A stretch of 64,000 nt of DNA from JADGHX01 sp037200125 (GTDB lineage Bacteria > Pseudomonadota > Gammaproteobacteria > Steroidobacterales > Steroidobacteraceae). Each line of letters starts with the position of its first letter. Positions within the stretch are counted from its first letter, which is position 1. Made by a program: the position numbers and the translations under genes. The stretch covers positions 620,001-684,000 of the forward strand of contig JBBCGS010000007.1 in NCBI GenBank assembly GCA_037200125.1. Reading direction: 5' to 3'. Below, piece after piece: positions 59,066 to 64,000 of the stretch. The notes beneath the pieces were generated by a model, which did no database searches, had not been told where the DNA came from, and saw nothing but the letters and a program-made list of their open reading frames with translations.

Positions 59066-60430
59066 ATGGCCCGCGGCAAGCGTAAGAACAGCCCGACCGA
59101 CGCCGCTGCAAGCGCAGAAAGAAGCGCTGGCGGCCGGACAGGCGCGGCGCGCGGGGCAAAGAAGTCTGCAGCCAAGCGTCAAGGCAAACCCAAGCATGCC
59201 GCGGGTGCAGGGAGGACGAAGGGCGCTTCTCCGCGTCACGCTGCCAGCGCAGAGGCGAAAAGCGCTTCTTCGCGTCCAGCCGAAGGCGCCGACGAAGCCA
59301 GCGCGGCCGATGCGGGACGCAAAGTCGTCGACGCGTCAGGTAACGCAATCGACCTCGCCCAGATCCGCATCCGCATCGACTCGGTCGACGAGAAAATCCA
59401 CGAGTTCATCAGCGAACGGGCCAAGCTTGCGCAACTCGTAGGCATCTCGAAAGCCAAAGACGGCCTGAAAACAGTCGACTTCTACCGCCCCGAGCGCGAA
59501 GCGCAGGTGCTGCGCATGGCGAAGGCCCGCAACAAGGGCCCGCTGCGTGACGAAGAAGTGCTGCGCCTGTTCCGCGAGATCATGTCCGCGTGCCTCGCGC
59601 AGCAGGAGCCGCTGAAGGTGGCTTACCTCGGCCCCGAGGGCACATTCACACAGGCCGCGGTGATGAGTCACTTCGGCCACTCCGTGCGGGGCCTTGCGCT
59701 GTCCGCCATCGACGAGGTTTTCCACGAGGTGGAGGCGGGCAACGCCGACTTCGGCGTGGTGCCCATCGAGAACTCCACCGAAGGCACGATCAACAACACG
59801 CTCGACCGCTTTCTCAATTCGCCGCTGAAGATCTGCGGCGAGGTCGAGCTGCGCATCCATCACAACCTGATGGGCGATCTGTCGTCGCTCGATCAGATCA
59901 AGCGCATCTGCTCGCATCCCCAGGCGCTGGCCCAGTGCCGCGCGTGGCTGGAGGAGCACTTGCCGGATGTGGAGCGCGTCCCCGTCTCCAGCAACGCCGA
60001 AGGCGCCCGCCGCGCGCGGGACGAGAAAGGCACCGCCGCCATCGCCGGCGAGGCCGCCGCCGAGGTCTACAAGCTCAAGATCCTGGCTGCGGAGATCGAG
60101 GATCGCGCCGACAACACCACGCGGTTCTTCGTTCTCGGCCGCAAGCTCTTCAAGTCGAGCGGCAACGACCGCACCACGCTGCTGATCTCCGTCGGCCGCA
60201 CCGACACGTCGGGCGCGCTGTTTCACCTGCTGGAGCCTTTGTCCCGGCACAAGGTGAACATGACCCGCATCGAGTCCCGCCCGTCCCACAAGCGCAAGTG
60301 GGACTACGTGTTCTTCATCGACATCGACGGGCACGCGGACGACGAGCATGTCGCGGAGGCGCTGGAAGCGCTGAAGGAGCGCGCCTCGCTTTTCCGGGTG
60401 CTGGGGTCGTATCCTCGCGCCGTCCTCTAG
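59066..60430 (+). CDS. pheA: chorismate mutase / prephenate dehydratase with low-complexity N-terminus
   Basis: A 454-residue bifunctional enzyme. Residues 1 to ~92 are Ala/Lys/Ser-rich with no domain. Chorismate mutase (AroQ type) follows (IRIRIDSVDEKIHEFISERAKLAQLVG), then prephenate dehydratase (YLGPEGTFTQAAVMSHFG; VPIENSTEGTINNTLD; DNTTRFFVLG with the T-R-F motif) and an ACT domain with the phenylalanine-binding RIESRPSHKRKWDY. Start ATG 59066 has CGGAG five bases upstream. It directs chorismate to phenylpyruvate, and the ESRP motif predicts feedback by phenylalanine. Confidence 0.95.
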   Translation: MARGKRKNSPTDAAASAERSAGGRTGAARGAKKSAAKRQGKPKHAAGAGRTKGASPRHAASAEAKSASSRPAEGADEASAADAGRKVVDASGNAIDLAQIRIRIDSVDEKIHEFISERAKLAQLVGISKAKDGLKTVDFYRPEREAQVLRMAKARNKGPLRDEEVLRLFREIMSACLAQQEPLKVAYLGPEGTFTQAAVMSHFGHSVRGLALSAIDEVFHEVEAGNADFGVVPIENSTEGTINNTLDRFLNSPLKICGEVELRIHHNLMGDLSSLDQIKRICSHPQALAQCRAWLEEHLPDVERVPVSSNAEGARRARDEKGTAAIAGEAAAEVYKLKILAAEIEDRADNTTRFFVLGRKLFKSSGNDRTTLLISVGRTDTSGALFHLLEPLSRHKVNMTRIESRPSHKRKWDYVFFIDIDGHADDEHVAEALEALKERASLFRVLGSYPRAVL

Positions 60431-60451
60431 TTTTCCGTAGACGCAACGAAC

Positions 60452-61777
60452 GTGGAGCATCTCGACCTCGCCCCCATCCGCCGCGTGAGCGGCACGGTGC
60501 GGCTGCCTGGCTCCAAGAGCATTTCGAATCGCATCCTGCTGCTGGCCGCGCTGGCGGAAGGCACCACTCGCATCCTCGATCCGCTCGACTCCGACGACAC
60601 GCGCTACATGCTGGACGCGTTGCGCAAGCTTGGCGTTGCGCTGAGCGTGTCCGGCGATGGTAAGCAGGTCGAAGTGCAGGGCACGGGCGGCAGGTGGCCT
60701 GCGCGCAGCGCCGACCTGTATCTCGGCAACGCCGGTACGGCATTCAGGCCCCTTACCGCGGCGCTGGCGTTTGCGGGCGGTGAGTACAAGTTGTCCGGCC
60801 TGCCACGCATGCACGAGCGGCCGATCAAGGATCTGGTCGACGCGCTGCGCCGTCTCGGTGCCCGGATTGATTACCTCGGCACCCAAGGCTATCCGCCACT
60901 GGCGATTCACCCGCCCACGCCGAGCGTCGCTGATGACGTCGCGCGCGTCTCGATTCGCGGCGATGTCTCGAGTCAGTTCGTCACTGCGCTGCTGATGGCG
61001 CTGCCGCTGCGAAGCCAGGCCGCCGAGGTGACGATCGAGGGCGAACTCATCTCGCGCCCGTATGTGCACATCACGCTGAACATGATGAAGCGCTTTGGTG
61101 TCACGGTGATGGAAGAGGGCGCCAATCTCTTCCGCATTCCCGCCGGTGCGTGCTACGTGAGCCCCGCCGAGATCAGTGTCGAAGGCGATGCGTCTTCCGC
61201 CTCTTACTTCCTCACCGCCGGTGTTATCAGCGGCCTCTCCGGCGGCGGCCCCGTTCGCGTCGAAGGCGTCGGCAGGGACAGCATCCAGGGCGACGTCGCG
61301 CTGGTACAGGCGCTCGAGTCCATGGGCGCCTCGATCGAGATGGGTCCCCACTGGATCAGCGCAACCGCCAACGCCGAGGCGCGCCGCGCCGGCACGCTGC
61401 GACCGATCGACGCCGACCTCAATCACATCCCCGACGCCGCGATGGTGCTCGCCGTCGCCGCGCTGTTCGCCGACGGCCCCAGCACGCTGCGAAACATCGG
61501 CAGCTGGCGCGTGAAGGAAACAGACCGCATCGCCGCGATGGCCACGGAACTGCGCAAGCTCGGCGCGGTTGCGACCGAAGGCCCCGACTGGCTGCGCGTC
61601 GAACCGCCGGCGAAGCTGCGTGACGGTGCCGCCATCGACACGTATGAAGATCATCGAATCGCGATGAGCTTCTCGCTCGCCGCGCTCGGCGGCGTGACCG
61701 TGCGCATCAACGACCCGGGTTGTGTCGCGAAGACCTTCCCCGATTACTTCCCCGTGTTCGGCAGCATCAGCGTCTGA
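60452..61777 (+). CDS. aroA: 3-phosphoshikimate 1-carboxyvinyltransferase, class I
   Basis: A 441-residue EPSP synthase of the Escherichia type. RLPGSKSISNRILLLAALAEG, LGNAGTAFRPLTAALAF, GDVSSQFVTALLMALPL, and TYEDHRIAMSFSLAALGG followed by DPGCVAKTFPDYFPVF are class I hallmarks. The Gly in NAGTA is intact, which is normally linked to glyphosate sensitivity. The start is GTG 60452, 21 bases after pheA. A class II copy follows two bases after its stop. It occupies the place where hisC and tyrA would lie in the pseudomonad gene block. Confidence 0.94.
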   Translation: MEHLDLAPIRRVSGTVRLPGSKSISNRILLLAALAEGTTRILDPLDSDDTRYMLDALRKLGVALSVSGDGKQVEVQGTGGRWPARSADLYLGNAGTAFRPLTAALAFAGGEYKLSGLPRMHERPIKDLVDALRRLGARIDYLGTQGYPPLAIHPPTPSVADDVARVSIRGDVSSQFVTALLMALPLRSQAAEVTIEGELISRPYVHITLNMMKRFGVTVMEEGANLFRIPAGACYVSPAEISVEGDASSASYFLTAGVISGLSGGGPVRVEGVGRDSIQGDVALVQALESMGASIEMGPHWISATANAEARRAGTLRPIDADLNHIPDAAMVLAVAALFADGPSTLRNIGSWRVKETDRIAAMATELRKLGAVATEGPDWLRVEPPAKLRDGAAIDTYEDHRIAMSFSLAALGGVTVRINDPGCVAKTFPDYFPVFGSISV

Positions 61778-61779
61778 CA

Positions 61780-63111
61780 ATGACGCATTACTTCGGCCAA
61801 TCGGGCGGTGTCATCGGCGGCGATGTGCGTGTGCCGGGCGACAAGTCGATCTCGCTTCGCGCGCTGCTGCTCGGGAGCATCGCCGAGGGGCCGACGCACG
61901 TGCGCGGATTTCTCGAAAGCGCGGATACGCTCGGGATGGTCGCGGCGCTGCGCGAGCTCGGCGTGCATGTCGCGCGTCAGGGTGGGAGCAAGCTGCTCAT
62001 CCACGGCGTTGGCGCGGAGGGCCTTGCGCCCGCGTCGCGCCCGCTCGATCTCGGCAACAGCGGCGCGGCGATGCGGCTGCTCGCCGGATTGCTCGCGGGT
62101 CAGGCATTCGACTCCACGTTGATCGGCGACGCGTCGCTCATGCGACGACCCATGGAGCGCGTTGCCGCTCCGCTGCGGCAGATGAACGCGGACGTCACCA
62201 CGCAGAACGGTCTTCCGCCAGTCGTGATCAAGGGCGGCCGCGCGCTACGCGCGATCGAGTACGAGCTGCCGGTCGCGAGCGCTCAAGTGAAATCCGCGCT
62301 GCTGATCGCGGGTCTGCGCGCGGACGGGCGCACGCGCGTGATCGAGCCAACCGTCACGCGCGACCATACGGAACGCCTGCTCAGGGCATTCGGTGTCGAG
62401 GTGCTTCGGCGCGAACGCAGCGTCGCGGTCGAAGGCGGGCAGGTGCTGCACGGCGCGAGTCTCGATGTGCCCGGCGATTTCTCATCCGCCGCGTTCTTCA
62501 TCGTGCTGGGCGTGTTGTGCGCGGAAAAGGGCCTCACGCTGCGCAACGTCGGCATCAATCCGACGCGCACCGGGCTCATCGACCTGCTCAGCCGCATGGG
62601 CGCCGATATCCGCGTTCGGCCGAAAGCGCCGCTCGAGGGCCCGAACAGCGGCGCCGAAGAGCCTGTCGCCGAGCCGATTGCCGATATCGAGGTCCATGCG
62701 AGCAAGCTGAAGGCGATCACCGTGCCCGAATCGCTGGTCGCGGCCTGCATCGACGAGCTGCCGGTGTTCTTCATCGCCGCTTCCTGCGCGGAAGGCGAGA
62801 CGCTCGTGCGCGGCGCCCATGAGCTGCGCGTGAAGGAAAGCGACCGCCTCGCCGCCATGGCGCAGGGCCTCGGCCGGCTCGGCGTGGAACATGAGCTGCT
62901 CGCCGATGGCCTGTGGATCCGGGGCGGCGAGGGTTTCTCGGGCGGCAGCGTCGACAGCCACGGCGATCATCGGGTGGCCATGGCCTTCGCGATCGCTTCG
63001 GCGCGCGCCTCCGGCCCCATCGAGGTCCGCGACGTCGCGAACGTCGCCACATCGTTTCCGGGATTCGTTCAAACTGCGCGCAGTGTCGGTTTGCAGATCG
63101 AGGCGCTATGA
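61780..63111 (+). CDS. 3-phosphoshikimate 1-carboxyvinyltransferase, class II-like
   Basis: A second EPSP synthase of 443 residues. RVPGDKSISLRALLLGSIAEGPT, SAQVKSALLIAGLRADG, DELPVFFIAASCAEG, ELRVKESDRLAAMAQGL and HGDHRVAMAFAIA follow the form found as the TyrA-fused or separate AroF in pseudomonads and in Bacillus. Two active-site neighbours differ from usual: the S-I-S-H-R segment is SISLR, and N-S-G-T is NSGAA. Other catalytic residues (Lys, Arg, Asp, Glu, Arg) are kept. Start ATG 61780 follows class I aroA by two bases. This position, before cmk, is the ancestral one in gammaproteobacteria. Confidence 0.9.
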   Translation: MTHYFGQSGGVIGGDVRVPGDKSISLRALLLGSIAEGPTHVRGFLESADTLGMVAALRELGVHVARQGGSKLLIHGVGAEGLAPASRPLDLGNSGAAMRLLAGLLAGQAFDSTLIGDASLMRRPMERVAAPLRQMNADVTTQNGLPPVVIKGGRALRAIEYELPVASAQVKSALLIAGLRADGRTRVIEPTVTRDHTERLLRAFGVEVLRRERSVAVEGGQVLHGASLDVPGDFSSAAFFIVLGVLCAEKGLTLRNVGINPTRTGLIDLLSRMGADIRVRPKAPLEGPNSGAEEPVAEPIADIEVHASKLKAITVPESLVAACIDELPVFFIAASCAEGETLVRGAHELRVKESDRLAAMAQGLGRLGVEHELLADGLWIRGGEGFSGGSVDSHGDHRVAMAFAIASARASGPIEVRDVANVATSFPGFVQTARSVGLQIEAL

Positions 63112-63240
63112 ATCCGGGAAGCCCTCAATCGCCGGGCGGCTAAGAGGGCCCGCGCCGCCCGACAACGCGGCTATACGGCCACGTGGCCCCCGGCTAAGCG
63201 GCCGCTCTTAGCCGCCCGGCGATTGCGAGCTTCCTGGATT
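63111..63240. repeat. REP-like long inverted repeat before cmk
   Basis: Arms 63111-63146 and 63205-63240 are inverted copies over 36 bases with three mismatches; both hold the CAATCGCCGGGCGGCTAAGAG core. The loop of 58 bases is GC-rich with small stems. It fills almost the whole gap between the class II EPSP synthase and cmk, both on the plus strand. Confidence 0.85.
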
Positions 63241-63261
63241 CCAGTTTCCCTGCAGGGTTTT

Positions 63262-63945
63262 ATGGCAGCACCACCCATAGTCACCATCGACGGCCCCAGC
63301 GGGTCCGGCAAAGGAACCATCGCCCGGGCGGTCGCCCAGCACGCGGGCTGGCATCTGCTGGATAGCGGGGCGCTCTACCGGCTGGCGGCGCTCGAGGGCG
63401 CCCGCCGCGGCCTCGTTCCCGACGACGTTGCCGGCCACGCGAAATGGGCTGAAATAATGGATGTGAGCTTCGGCGTGCGCTCGGATGGCTCCGAGCAGGT
63501 CACGCTCGCGGGCCACGACATCACGGCTGAATTGCGTTCCGAAACCGCAGGGGCGGGCGCCTCCCGCGTGGCGGCCTGGCCGGCCTTGAGAGCCGCTTTA
63601 TTGGCCCGTCAGCACGCTTTTGCGCAGCCTCCCGGCCTGGTCGCCGATGGCCGGGATATGGGGACCGTCGTGTTCCCGGGCGCCAACCTCAAGATCTTTC
63701 TGACCGCAAGCGCCGATGAGCGCGCGCTTCGCCGCTATAAGCAGTTGAAAGACAAGGATTCGGGTGTTAGCCTTCCCGCCCTTTCGCGCGAGATAGCCGA
63801 GCGGGATCTGCGGGATTCGACCCGAGCGGTCGCTCCCCTCACGCCCGCACCCGACGCCGAGGTGATCGACTCTACCGCTCTCACCATAGAGCAGGTCGTT
63901 AACCGGGTGCTGGAGTTGGGACGCGAGCGCTCGCTCTGGGCGTAA
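63262..63945 (+). CDS. cmk: cytidylate kinase
   Basis: A 227-residue P-loop kinase. Walker A is IDGPSGSGKGTIARAVA near the N-terminus; LLDSGALYRLAALEGARR, DGRDMGTVVFPGANLKIFLTAS and RRYKQL are standard Cmk blocks. It phosphorylates CMP and dCMP. ATG 63262 gives the usual MAAPPIVTIDG start; the frame is open slightly upstream into the inverted repeat. rpsA probably follows beyond the window; the last 55 bases hold no gene. Confidence 0.95.
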   Translation: MAAPPIVTIDGPSGSGKGTIARAVAQHAGWHLLDSGALYRLAALEGARRGLVPDDVAGHAKWAEIMDVSFGVRSDGSEQVTLAGHDITAELRSETAGAGASRVAAWPALRAALLARQHAFAQPPGLVADGRDMGTVVFPGANLKIFLTASADERALRRYKQLKDKDSGVSLPALSREIAERDLRDSTRAVAPLTPAPDAEVIDSTALTIEQVVNRVLELGRERSLWA

Positions 63946-64000
63946 CGCGTCACTGCGGTTCAGCTCTCGCGAGAAGTGTTTTGTGTTTGTTTATTCGAAC

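Noticed and set aside
56746..61780. Two minus-strand frames of over 800 codons opposite serC-serA and pheA-aroA.
   Set aside because: No ribosome sites, no similarity to known domains, and complete overlap with conserved genes on the other strand.
13885..63240. The repeated palindromic arms as a CRISPR array.
   Set aside because: Copies are single or paired, kilobases apart, inverted, without regular spacers or cas genes.

Overview
The window is a 64 kb piece of a high-GC proteobacterial chromosome with dense coding on both strands. ZipA next to Smc and LigA points to Gammaproteobacteria. So do the gyrA-serC-pheA-aroA-cmk block, the yciK/ubiG/amidohydrolase block beside gyrA, and the rimP-nusA-infB-rbfA-truB-rpsO-pnp cluster. 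PhaR, a leucine-degradation pair and an Ior-type molybdoenzyme suggest a free-living environmental heterotroph. The exact family cannot be fixed from sequence alone. I saw no tRNA, rRNA, CRISPR array, prophage or intact insertion sequence.

The accessory part is about 1-23 kb. It opens with the end of a ROK sugar kinase and an MFS sugar permease. Next comes a divergently transcribed XRE-cupin regulator, facing a nine-gene block with one-base, four-base or very short junctions: mgdABCD, gmaS, mgsABC and a MetF-family gene. Automatic annotation would call most of these sarcosine oxidase, glutamine synthetase and glutamate synthase. As a set they match the N-methylglutamate pathway of methylamine use: GmaS makes gamma-glutamylmethylamide, MgsABC makes N-methylglutamate, and MgdABCD oxidises it to glutamate plus a folate-bound C1 unit. 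A perfect 17-bp palindrome lies between regulator and pathway. After a 2-hydroxyacid dehydrogenase come ivd and a GntR regulator, divergent from mccA, with a FadR-type palindrome between them. A two-gene Ior-type molybdenum hydroxylase, a ferritin-like protein and a membrane protein follow.

From 23 to 42 kb the genes are housekeeping: the rimP-to-pnp translation and RNA-decay cluster, which has a leader with two intrinsic terminators, then phaR, gluQ, dksA and queF on the minus strand, then smc-zipA-ligA. DksA lacks three of its four zinc cysteines. From 42 to 54 kb come ppiC-bolA-yciB (minus), yciO-trpS-scpA-scpB-rluB (plus), a short remnant of an ABC transporter, and yciK, rmuC, ubiG and a degenerate MtaD-like amidohydrolase (minus). 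From 54 kb on, gyrA leads a serine/aromatic block: serC, serA, pheA, a class I EPSP synthase, directly followed by a class II EPSP synthase, then cmk. The hisC and tyrA genes usual in this block in pseudomonads are absent.

Six intergenic sites carry a shared REP-like palindromic arm (core CCTCAATCGCCGG or a close variant), and two further long inverted repeats sit between convergent genes. Many housekeeping proteins here carry Ala/Pro/Lys-rich tails (DksA, PheA, LigA, RluB, PpiC, ScpB, GyrA).
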